Source of the DNA: Dicyema japonicum
Taxonomy: Eukaryota; Dicyemida; Rhombozoa; Dicyemidae
Assembly (NCBI GenBank): GCA_011109175.1
Contig: RDEW01000005.1
Span: forward strand, 248,001-312,000
Direction of reading: 5' to 3'
DNA length: 64,000 nt
Below, in pieces: positions 23,001 to 32,451 of the stretch (positions are counted from its first letter, which is position 1; every line of letters begins with the position of its first letter). The notes under the pieces were generated by a model that saw only the letters and a list, made by a program, of their open reading frames with translations, ran no database searches and had not been told where the DNA came from. The position numbers and the translations under genes are program-made.

Positions 23001-26000
23001 TTCTTTACTTGGAATCTTATCATACTCGTCAATATATTCTGCTTTTGGTTCTTAAAATCATAAATAACAAAACCTTTATTAATTATTACTTCTCCAATTT
23101 CATCTTTCTCATCAGTATCTGATAAAGCTTTATAATCGATGTCAATTTCTATATCTTTAGGATTTTCAGAATAATCCCCAATGTCTAAAATATGTTTTTA
23201 TTATTTACCTCTTGCTTTCTTAATTAAGTCTTCAGAGTCTATTTCATGAGTCAATTAAAATGTTTACCTATTAATTTATCACTGTCGATGTCGAAGAATT
23301 CTGTATCACCAATCAAAATTTCAACTTCTTTACTTGGAATCTTATCATACTCGTCAATATATTCTGCTTTTGGTTCTTAAAATCATAAATAACAAAACCT
23401 TTATTAATTATTACTTCTCCAATTTCATCTTTCTCATCAGTATCTGATAAAGCTTTATAATCGATGTCAATTTCTATATCTTTAGGATTTTCAGAATAAT
23501 CCCCAATGTCTAAAATATGTTTTTATTATTTACCTCTTGCTTTCTTAATTAAGTCTTCAGAGTCTATTTCATGAGTCAATTAAAATGTTTACCTATTAAT
23601 TTATCACTGTCGATGTCGAAGAATTCTGTATCACCAATCAAAATTTCAACTTCTTTACTTGGAATCTTATCATACTCGTCAATATATTCTGCTTTTGGTT
23701 CTTAAAATCATAAATAACAAAACCTTTATTAATTATTACTTCTCCAATTTCATCTTTCTCATCAGTATCTGATAAAGCTTTATAATCGATGTCAATTTCT
23801 ATATCTTTAGGATTTTCAGAATAATCCCCAATGTCTAAAATATGTTTTTATTATTTACCTCTTGCTTTCTTAATTAAGTCTTCAGAGTCTATTTCATGAG
23901 TCAATTAAAATGTTTACCTATTAATTTATCACTGTCGATGTCGAAGAATTCTGTATCACCAATCAAAATTTCAACTTCTTTACTTGGAATCTTATCATAC
24001 TCGTCAATATATTCTGCTTTTGGTTCTTAAAATCATAAATAACAAAACCTTTATTAATTATTACTTCTCCAATTTCATCTTTCTCATCAATTTTATGATA
24101 AATGTAAATTTCTACATCTTTAGGATATTCATCATAATCTTCAATTAACATAGGAGGAATTTGTTTATCTCTTCTTTTTTCTATTAAGTCAACTTCCTCG
24201 TCGTAAATAAGTATTTCTATATCTTTAGTATTCTTCAATGGTTCTTTGAATTTTTCATTTTCTATTTTATGATTCACTAATTTATTTACCATTTATTTTT
24301 TCAATGACATTATCTGAGAATATTTCTATTAACATTAATTTTACGAATATTACTTGATTCGTATATATTTACTTCAATGTCTTTTAAAACTCTATCCTTT
24401 TCATAAATATTTTCCCATGACTAAATGTTAAATAAACGATCTTACAGCGCAAACAAGCAAATTTAATGCTAATTGATGTTCATCTTTTGCAAAATTTGGC
24501 AGATTTTTTTAATTTGTCCCTAAAAAATCAGAATAATTACTTTATCGCTAAAGTTCCCACTTAAAAATTCGTTATACATTTTAGTTTAATTATATCATGT
24601 AAAACTGATATTTCGTTGAGATGTGTCATTATTAGTTTAAAATATTTATATTTTCTTGTTTTCCGGTTTCAGCAGTTTTTAATTTATATTCAATCCGCGC
24701 AGTTTATCCTTGTTTTCTACATAATTATCATGATTATGCCTATTAGGTATTTGAAGTTTTCCAAAAATCTATCTTCATCGAATCGCTCAGTTTTATTTGA
24801 ATATCGAAATTTTCGACCTTGGAATCATATTACAATATACATTAATCTCTTCTAAATTCACATGTGATGACTTTGGTCGACTAATATCCTTCTCTCTGTT
24901 CCAATTTTTCTCTAGTTGATCAATGATTTTATTTTTTCTTCAATAATTTTCCTTATTTTCATTGCTCTCTTCGTTAGATTGTTTATTAGACTTAACTATC
25001 CGAAACGTCATAAGTATGATATCTTTTTCTTTTAGTCTTACATCTCGAAGACTTCCAGGGTTGTTTAACCTTTAATTTCACTAATCCACATGGGCTAACT
25101 TATCACTTAGGAGTAAAATAATGTCATTTTTCTTTAAATCTTCTTCATTAAGATCTTCATTTAACTTTTGTAACTTGAAATTGGTTTCCTTCTCTTTGGC
25201 TATTTGATCTTTTAGGTTTTCTATTAATAAATCTTTCTCATTTAGAGAATCCGACAAAGTTTTATTAGAAATATCGCATTCTTGATCGATAGCTTGAATT
25301 TCAACTCCACTTATTAGATTTTCGATGTTCGAAATGAGATCGCTCTTTAATAATGTACCATAGAGCTAACCTTGTCCTCAGTCACTTTTTGACTTTTTAT
25401 AAAATGCTCCAATTCATTTTTCTAGATTATAAAACCCAATACTATTTTTGAGCAGTGCAAGCAGTAGAACGATTTTGAGGACAAAATTTGAATCTGAAAT
25501 AAATATATAATTCAACAATATTTTGAAGGTATTTATTGTGGGATCTTGCCGATTCTAGCTCATTTAAAATTATGCTATATTTGTTTTCAAAATCATTATT
25601 AAAATTCTAATTTAATACTTCAACTATACCATAAACAGATCTTCCAGCAATGCTCTAATAGTTTTGTTCAACTCAAACATTTCTGTTGTAATCCAATATT
25701 TATTGTTTGCCAACTTATTTATATTACATAACAACTCATCCTCATTGCTGCTTTCAGATGCGTATAAGCCTGTTATTCAGATTTTACTCTTACATTTAAA
25801 ATCCTCAATGTGACTTAAAAAGGCATCAATTCTTTTTCTCAGTATGTTATTTTGGATTGTCATATCCACAAGAATCTTTATTTGCGAGCTTTTGGGTTTT
25901 TCCCAAAATAAATTTAGAGATGTTGGAGGACATAGTTCACCCAAGTTCATAAATTCAGAGACGACTTCTTTACCGTATTTATCGCAAACGTATAAAAACT

Positions 26001-26668
26001 TATCTTTTTTCGCTTCATTTTTGAGTTGGACTTCTTCATTAGCCGACTAAACTAAGATAACTAGGAATACAAAAATCAGCTTCTTCATTGCTTCGTTGTC
26101 CAAAAGCAGAATCTCGTTGTCAATTTGAGACCAATTCAAATCTGTTTCTAGCTCAACAATCTAAATGAACACACATTGAAACTTTTTTTTGTTGTTTTAG
26201 GCACGTGGTTTCGTATTTTTTTATGATAGTTCCGATCATTTGTTGCTGCATGTGATTATAACGGTTTATCAAGGGTTCTGTGAAAGAACCTATTTCCGAA
26301 ATATTTTGCTTTAAATTATTGACCCAATTACGTTGTCATGAAACAATTTTTTTATGTAATTTTCAAACCGATGACTGATGTCTGAATAATCCACATCTTC
26401 TTCATACTTCAATCCAATAATTTGTTCGATCATTTCTATGCACTCTGAGGCGATCTCATTCATTTTCATTCTAATTTAAAAATTTATAGAACCTCATTTC
26501 ATCACTTTTTATTTTTCTTCGGGCGAAATTCTCTGCATATATTTTTCTGGAATAAATATAATTATTTAGAAGCTCTTTGAAGTCTCTGTGAAGCTCGTCA
26601 AACTGGATTATTAAACTCTTTGATGCTTCATCGTAGATTTCCTCTGAATCGATGAGTGATCGCTGCAA
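17048..26668 (-). CDS. Coiled-coil protein with a 21-fold acidic 83-residue C-terminal repeat; multi-intron gene, probably decaying
   Basis: Read from about 26,668 downward. At least ten exons joined by 21-30 nt introns give a long helical, Glu/Lys/Leu/Ile-rich region: KSLIIQFDELHRDFKELLNN, NEIASECIEMIEQIIGLKY, LRKRIDAFLSHIEDFKC, LSDSLNEKDLLIENLKDQIA. Then come a diverged first repeat (about 24,270-24,026), 21 tandem repeats, and a short tail ending at the TGA at 17,048-17,050. The repeats are strongly acidic (about 28 D/E against 11 K/R per 83). I recognise no family and no enzyme motif; a structural or scaffold role would be a guess. The start codon is unresolved. Lesions relative to copy B or to the expected frame: 1-nt deletions near 25,017, 24,915 and 24,730, and a 2-nt deletion in the array unit at 17,528-17,850. 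Either the locus is a young pseudogene or these are sequence errors. Confidence 0.6.
17204..24025 (-). repeat. Tandem array of 21 units of 325 bp, each a three-exon coding cassette with three mini-introns
   Basis: Unit boundaries, taken at CTTAAAATCA on the + strand, fall at 17,851 and then every 325 bp to 24,026, giving 19 equal units. A 323-bp unit (17,528-17,850) and a slightly diverged 324-bp unit (17,204-17,527) precede them. I see no substitutions among the 19 units. On the minus strand each unit carries GT-AG introns of 29, 24 and 23 nt; what remains is 249 nt, or 83 codons: exon a (36 codons, from EPKAEYIDEYDKIPSKEVEI), exon b (10 codons, DSEDLIKKAR), exon c (37 codons, DIGDYSENPKDIEIDIDY to GEVIINK). 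All three introns are phase 1, so adding or losing a unit keeps the frame. Exons a and c look related to each other (Y-x3-P-x-K-[DE]-[VI]-E-I). Confidence 0.92.
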
Positions 26669-26939
26669 TATTAATAAAACTCATAGTTTTAATAAGTCCG
26701 AATAAACAGCAAATCATTAATTTTTAATAAAAAATAAAACTACTAAGAACCATTAATCGAATTGTCTCAATTTACGGCCTATTTTATTTTTATAACATTA
26801 ATTAGATCGTCAATTGAATTACTTTTTATTTTGTTATAAATTTTGACCACTTGATAATTATTCCTCCAGGGATGGAAGTGTCATGAATCCCGGAAAAAAA
26901 TCAGATGTTTAATTTCGCTGATGTCCATTCCGGCTAAAG

Positions 26940-27245
26940 GTTCCATGATCTATAATGCTTCCTGGCTTGAAGAGTGATGCCGTCATCATTGATACCTCAC
27001 AGCGTATCCGAATTGTCTACAAGGACTCACTTGTAACCTTATTTTTTGTTGCCCTTTAGGATTAATTAGCATCACTGTTCTTATCCATCAAACTTAGACG
27101 CACACACAATGTCTGGCCTACATATGAATAATTAGCATAACTTTACTTGGATCCACTTAACTCATGAGACGCCCAATACCCAGCCTGCATCCAAAAAGGA
27201 TCATTTTCTTCACTACTCCATTGGACCTATGACTCGTGAGAATGC
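26940..27245 (+). repeat. Adjacent pieces of dispersed repeats S1 and S2
   Basis: The first half has GAGTGATGCCGTCATCATTG and CTACAAGGACTCAC (S1). The second has TGGATCCACTTAACTCATGA, CAGCCTGCATCCAAAAAGGA and ACTCCATTGGACC (S2). The same S1-S2 pairing occurs at 44,800-45,020 because both lie in the segmental duplication. Confidence 0.6.
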
Positions 27246-27539
27246 TAATATTATTATAGTTAATTTATCTAACTCTACTCTTGAATAAGTGAGATATTGA
27301 GATTCTCCAGTCATTTTTATTTCAAGTTTCAATTGCTGTTTAAATATTGAAATCGAGTCAACTAATGGAAATCAAATCTTTTATCACATTACATCACGGT
27401 AAGTTCTTTTTTATACGTCCCAGGTCAATTATTGTAAATTTGTAATTGGCTTTATTTTTTCAAGAGATGAGGTTTCAGATAAAAGCCCTTTTCCTGGTGA
27501 AACTAAATTTCTTGCATTAAACTAATTTTGAATTTCATG

Positions 27540-27760
27540 TGGAATAACGAATTATGGATTCATCTCTTGAATCAAAACAAGTTGGATTAAGGCACCATAA
27601 TGAGATTTGAGAATTAACTCTTCCTTTTTTATTGGACCGACATATTTTTGAAAATTGTTTCCAAAAATTTGGATTATTCCGGGAGAGTTTAGAATATTCT
27701 CTTATCCAATTTTTCTTCAAATAGATGCCCTGGCTTAAGCCCATCAACTCCTCCACTCTT
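27540..27760 (-). mobile_element. Family III retroelement fragment (pre-RT region)
   Basis: Minus-strand translation contains GVDGLKPGHLFEEKL, like the 'GLDGLRPGHLKDL' segment that precedes RT in PHD/REL-type elements. It is followed by stops. It abuts an opposite-strand fragment of the same family. Confidence 0.5.
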
Positions 27761-27849
27761 TTCCTTCAGAAAGATCGGAGAGCATCAAGAAGATTGGCGG
27801 AAGAAACGTCCTCCAGAAAAGACAGACGGGCGCACAAGTATCATCGGCA

Positions 27850-28110
27850 TAGGAAAATGTTTTGCTTTCAGAAGTCGAGACAATGGCAAGCGCCCCAACC
27901 GGATTACAATATTCCCTTTTGCTAATGAACCTGGTTTGGGACCCTACGTGTATGGATACGTACTCTCCAAAAAATTTTACTGCTTCAGTATCGGACCAAA
28001 GTAATGCTACTAAGCAAGTCGAGGATCAGAAGAGAAGAAAGTTCCTAAGAATTTTGGAGGATCACTTGTTTGTTTTATTTGCTGTTGAGTCGCAGGAATC
28101 CTTGACCTTT
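27850..28110 (+). mobile_element. Family III retroelement fragment (restriction-like endonuclease region)
   Basis: The + strand encodes SRDNGKRPNRITIFPFANEP and then, after a 1-nt slip, LVWDPTCMDTYSPKNF and ILEDHLFVLFAVES. This aligns with KRPDGMTIFPFEAGKP and LVWNVTCTDTFAQKN of the element at 10.7 kb. Here the catalytic-type D in VWD is present. Confidence 0.7.
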
Positions 28111-28224
28111 AGTCCGTCAGATCGGCTCAATAATCCTAAGGGTCACCAAGTATCTGCGCTAGATGGATGGCTTCGAGGGCGTATTTCGATTGCTATTGTC
28201 AAAGGAAACAGCCTGGCGATTCAA

Positions 28225-28420
28225 GCCCCCTACTTCACTTTAACGCAGAGCCATATTAGCTATAGCTCCGCAGAGGCAGGACACACACTTTATTTAAGTA
28301 AAAAACAGTTATGATGACTAATCCAGAACCAACGAATTCTCTTCATTGCTTTTTCTTTTTGTTGGGTGTATGCCGTTTATAGACGATTTGGTTCCGTAGT
28401 GATATGCTTACTGATGACGA
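28225..28420 (-). repeat. Dispersed repeat S1, inverted copy
   Basis: On the + strand this reads AGAGCCATATTAGCTATAGC, then ACACACTTTATTTAAG, then TATAGACGATTTGGTTCCG: the reverse complement, block by block, of the copies at 930 and 54,150. Confidence 0.65.
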
Positions 28421-28873
28421 CGTTATTTCTCCAAGTCAAAGCATCTTAGATGAGTGGAACCTTCAACTGAAATGTACAGCAGTGGTATTTGAACTAGGAA
28501 CCACCAGGCCTCGAACTAAGTACGCTGTTAGTAACAAATGTCAAGATGTTATATTTTTCATAGTTCTAAAGGATACTTTTTCAAAGATATTATCTTCATT
28601 TAACGAATGACGGAAATAAGTCACTTAAGGACATTTTAACACAGAATCATTAAATATTTTCTATTTTTACCAAATATGACTCACGAATTTCAATGTTTAA
28701 AACAATAGCATCTGGCCACAATTAAGACCATGAAGTTCGCAAACTAATGCCCCTCCAGTTGATCTCGAAATATTGTGAGATATTGTGTGGCCCTGATAAA
28801 AATTAGAACTTAATACATTTTTCATTTGTGAATGCTGATGCGATATATCAATTAAAAAGGAGACATGAACACG

Positions 28874-29206
28874 CTAAAAATCGTGGCAACAGGAGCACTT
28901 GTATATCCCTTTCCACGTAACCAGATAAACAAGTAAAAACGGAAGAACAAACTGCGGAAATGGACAAACATCAACGTAGTCTGTGATATCCTTGTAGGGG
29001 ATTCCGTTGAGTATAGTAGTCAGTAAGACACCTCGGAGCTTTCCTTCTTTGTCAATTACCGAATAGTCAGAGAACTTTGGTACTCTCCTCGAAATTGCAC
29101 TAAAAGTTATAACGAATTATTTGTTAATAATTATTTTTATTAAAAAATAGTAATTCAAATTTAAAATATAAATTCACGTTTTGTCGGTTTTTTCTTGTTG
29201 TGCCAT
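28874..29206 (-). CDS. Small membrane protein of unknown function, 84 residues, two exons
   Basis: ATG at 29,206-29,204; exon 1 is 29,206-29,178, a 78-nt GT-AG intron spans 29,177-29,100, and exon 2 runs to a TAG at 28,876-28,874. The product starts MAQQEKTDKTAISRRVPKF, continues with KEGKLRGVLLTTILNGIPYK and DYVDVCPFP, has one hydrophobic segment (QFVLPFLLVYLVTW), and ends with a Cys-rich KCSCCHDF. I do not recognise it. Support for coding comes from a duplicated copy at 51,880-52,130, where the same frame of the second exon (ISRR.SKF..YSV) is conserved although that copy has a stop right after its ATG. The intron is much longer than others here, so the model needs transcript support. Confidence 0.45.
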
Positions 29207-29569
29207 CTGAGTCAACTTTCTAACTTTTTGTTAGAAAGCGTTACAATGATGGGAAAATATTGCATTTCTGTTATTGAAAATGCTACATATTACGCTCAAT
29301 TTTATTCGGTAGTAAGAATATTAGTAGCAAATCATGATCCAACTGCCAAGAGAAAGTGGTCACTGCTACGGATGATTACCATACCAAGGCGTCGTTAAAA
29401 CCATGTTTGTTTTTTTCCGTTAAAAACCGATGGCTATTTTGGGAGGTAATCTCAACTCCACGTTCTTTGTTTGCAAACTCTTACAAGTTGGTAAACTCCT
29501 TACATCGAAAGATGATTATCTAAACTGGCATCACTATAGAATTTTTTTGCAAATGAGTTAATGTTATGG

Positions 29570-30108
29570 CATAGTGAGCCCTTTAAGTGGATACCAGGAA
29601 TTGTACTGCCACTACCAACTGACTCTCCAGCCAATTGGCTAAATGCAGACTAGTTAATGCAATCGTGTTCCTGGTTTTTCTATACGGCGCAGAATCATGG
29701 ATATTGAAAAAGGCGGATAGACGAAAAATTGATGCTTTTGAGCTGTGGTGCTGGAGGAGGTTACTAAGAATCCCTTGGACTTCCAAAATAACAAACATCG
29801 ATGTACTCAGACGGGTAGAGACTGACATTTCGCTAGAAGGAAGAATCGTAAAACACAGATTGGCGTTCTTTGGGCATGTTGTCCGCTCTGATTCACTGGA
29901 AAGAACCATTATGCTGAGCAATATTACTGAGAAGAGAAGATTTGGCCGACCAAAGACTCGGTGGCTATCCACGGTGGAAGACGTCACGGGAATGCCTATA
30001 TCAAGGCTACTCCAAATTGCAACGGATCGGGGAGAGTGGAGGAAACTCGTTCATGAGATCTCCAAGGGTCGGACACGACTTAATTGGACAAGATAACATA
30101 GTGAGCCC
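29570..30108 (+). mobile_element. 5'-truncated LINE insertion with 12-bp target-site duplication
   Basis: CATAGTGAGCCC flanks the insert at 29,570-29,581 and 30,097-30,108. The insert holds one open frame of about 150 residues, the C-terminal region after RT: FLYGAESWILKKADRRKIDA, FELWCWRRLLRIPWT, VKHRLAFFGHVVRSDSLER, KRRFGRPKTRW and RGEWRKLVHEISKGRTRLN. This is typical of a widespread animal endonuclease-RT LINE group. The 3' boundary coincides with the TAA stop codon. Confidence 0.85.
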
Positions 30109-30554
30109 AATACTCGTTTGGAAATTGGTAAAACAAGTAAGCGAATAACGGATCTGATTTTGCTAGAGAAATATACTCAAGAGACGATATGTTGTCTCTA
30201 TCCCCTGGCACATCAAGAAGATTGTGTTGAAAGGAAATAATCTAAGAACTAATCAGAGGAGATGCATAGATCCACTTGATTGCTAACCTTGTCTCACAAA
30301 ATCGGCGACCTACAAAAGCAATTGTCTGAACGGTTCAGAAGTTGGAATGAGAATAAGTTGAACTCCAACTACGAAAGGTAAATAAGCACAATCATTCTTT
30401 CTGGAAGCTATACCGATGAGTGAGGCGCCCAGAGTCAATCGCAAGTAAGAAACCGGATGGCTCCTACTATGCTGAAGAAGTAATACCTCTAGTTTTTGAT
30501 AAAACAACTTAAAAAAATATTTTAAGTAGGCCATGATGTCATCGCTGAGAATCT
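30109..30554. other. Intergenic; one unassigned minus-strand frame
   Basis: A minus-strand frame at 30,534-30,310 gives about 74 residues with a hydrophobic middle (GASLIGIAS) and C-terminal VVGVQLILIP. It has no family features that I know. I list it only so the stretch is not blank. Confidence 0.2.
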
Positions 30555-31920
30555 CTGTTATGAACCCTTGTCAGAAAAAACACCATTTATAGAGATCTCT
30601 CTAGAAGAGTTGAAAATGTCAATGAATAATGTAAACAATTAAGCCCCGGGCAGTGATTTCACCAAAGCCAGGATGTTTAAAGAAGGCCCAGAAATTCTAT
30701 TCAGAGTTCTAAAGGACTTGTTCAATGCAAGTATTAAGATGGTCATGTTCCACATGGGTGGAAGAAAACGATTTTAAGGATGGTAGCGAAGACAGGAAAA
30801 CCAAAGAAGGGTCAATCTAGCTACCGTCCGATAAGTCTGCTTCGATTAATTTAAAAAATTGTGGAAAAAATTGTCTTCTGGAGGCTTTTAAATCTGCTGG
30901 AAAAAAAGACTATTTCATAAAAGATAAATTTGGGTTTCGTCCGGGACGATCATGGGGTGATTGCTTATTTCATCTAAACTCCAGGTTATGCACAGCCAGA
31001 TGATCCAAATGTTTCTTGAATTTCATTGTTAACCACAGAGTTATAATCGGCCAGTTAACTCGGAAGGGAAGTCTTAAGGAACTAGTGAATTGGGTGAAAG
31101 TGTACCTAGAAGGAACAAACTCCTATGTTAGATGCGGACGCTATTTTTCAAATATGATATTATTGAAGAGAGGAGTCCCACAAGGATCAATTTTGAACCC
31201 TCTATTATTTAATGTTTAATGGCCGGTTTCCCGTCTTCGAGGTCACCAAGTACGAGATCTCTGATATATGCAGACGACGTCCTACTGTCTGATGTCGAGA
31301 TCGAGTATGATATCGGAGGGGAGACTCAATGTGTATATGGAGGAGATCAAAGACTGGTGGGGTCTCCAAAGATTAAAACTGTCAGAAGAAAAGTCGAAAT
31401 GGAAAAGGAAATCAGCAAGGCTCCCTATGCAGAATCAATACTGTGAGATCTCTGAAGCATCTAGAAACAGCTATTGAGAAAACTGGGAGTACATTATGTG
31501 GCTTTAAACTCCGAAGGAAGAAAGCATATTGTGTATTAGGAAATTGAGACTCGAAACGGATATGCTTTTATTTATCTTTTCACGTGCGATCATTCCATCG
31601 CTCCTCGATGCACTAGAAAGATGGTATTACACTGAAGACAAGGAGCGTATTATCTAGATTTGAAAATTCGAGAAGAGCAGGGATCAAGATTTCCTGCGCA
31701 AAAGGCTCGACGAGAAGTTAGATGATATGTTAGTAATGTCGATCAGAGATGCAGCAGAGAAGAGGATGGCAAACTTCCTAAAAAGAGATGCTCAAAGGAT
31801 CACTGGAGGAGTTTTGTTAATGTTAATTAGGCTCAAAGGATCACTGGAGGAAGCGCTTTTTTGTTGGTTCTCTTCGGCAAAATTTAGTCCGAGCGATGTT
31901 CTGACCTGCTTTCTATGAAA
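30555..31920 (+). mobile_element. LINE RT remnant with many frame breaks
   Basis: The + strand shows VAKTGKPKKGQSSYRPISLL, KDKFGFRPGRSWGDCLFHLN, VYLEGTNSYVRCGRYFS, LLKRGVPQGSILNPLLFNV and LIYADDVLLSD, in the RT motif order. Downstream, RAIIPSLLDALERWYY is the connection region. A short duplication (GGATCACTGGAGGA at about 31,797 and 31,838) lies near the 3' end. Confidence 0.8.
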
Positions 31921-32230
31921 CGAGTCTATCCCGAGTTCTTCAGCCTTGAACATCACCAACGTTAACAAATTGTACCATAGGACTGGTTTAACAAAGGCAT
32001 CGTAGTCGGAATGATATACTCGATCGTCTGCTGTTAATTCCAGTTCTTATTAACTTTATTTAACGCGGCCGTAGCAATGATCTTGTTTTCCAACAATGGC
32101 CTCACTCTCTCCAAGTCAAGACCTAAGCTGATTGGACTTCATCCGTGGTTCATTAATTTTTTCCTTTTTTCTGGTTTCCACGACTTCCGATTTAGGATTT
32201 GTTGTGAACATTTCTATGTTCATTAGGATC
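31855..32230 (-). mobile_element. Family I LINE fragment (RT thumb and connection)
   Basis: A single minus-strand frame reads NPKSEVVETRKKEKI, LENKIIATAALNKVNKNWN, YDAFVKPVLWYNLLTLV and GIDSFHRKQVRTSLGL. This aligns with the thumb/connection of the element at 2.6-5.6 kb (LYNSLVKPILLYNAGTW, FHRDQL). Confidence 0.75.
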
Positions 32231-32451
32231 CACTTTCAATATGCGACTTGATGCGATATAGACGTCCACTAGATCCCTGATTTGGATAAATCTAACCAAC
32301 ACCAAGACTTTCTTAAAGGACTAAGCAAGATTATCGAGCTAAATTGTCCTGAAGAATTGAGTGGCTGTTTCCTTTGACAATTCTTTGGAACAGCCATTCC
32401 CAGACGCCCATTGGTCACTTTCGAATTATTGACCAAGCGATCTTGAAAACC

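Larger units (their letters stand above)
16710..27330. repeat. Segmental duplication, long copy (A)
   Basis: This interval is homologous to 41,530-45,120 in the same orientation. Shared landmarks run from GAAAGTGAGGTGTTA near 16,716 to AACTCTACTCTTGAATAA near 27,275, and include flanking non-coding DNA and dispersed repeats. The length difference (10.6 versus 3.6 kb) comes from the tandem array and from a deletion of about 540 bp at the 5' end of the gene in copy B. Confidence 0.85.

Noticed and set aside
17204-24025. CRISPR array or ordinary non-coding satellite
   Set aside because: There are no alternating short repeats and unique spacers; the whole 325 bp repeats. Coding frames, GT-AG introns and a low-copy paralog with the same exons argue against a non-coding satellite.
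23963-24292. 109-residue protein as a separate gene
   Set aside because: Its last 27 residues come from reading through a 23-nt intron in the wrong frame. It is the first repeat unit of the large gene.
26471-26668. Stand-alone 65-residue gene on the minus strand
   Set aside because: It is one exon of the coiled-coil gene. A 22-nt intron at its apparent stop joins it to the next exon, and there is no ATG at its start.
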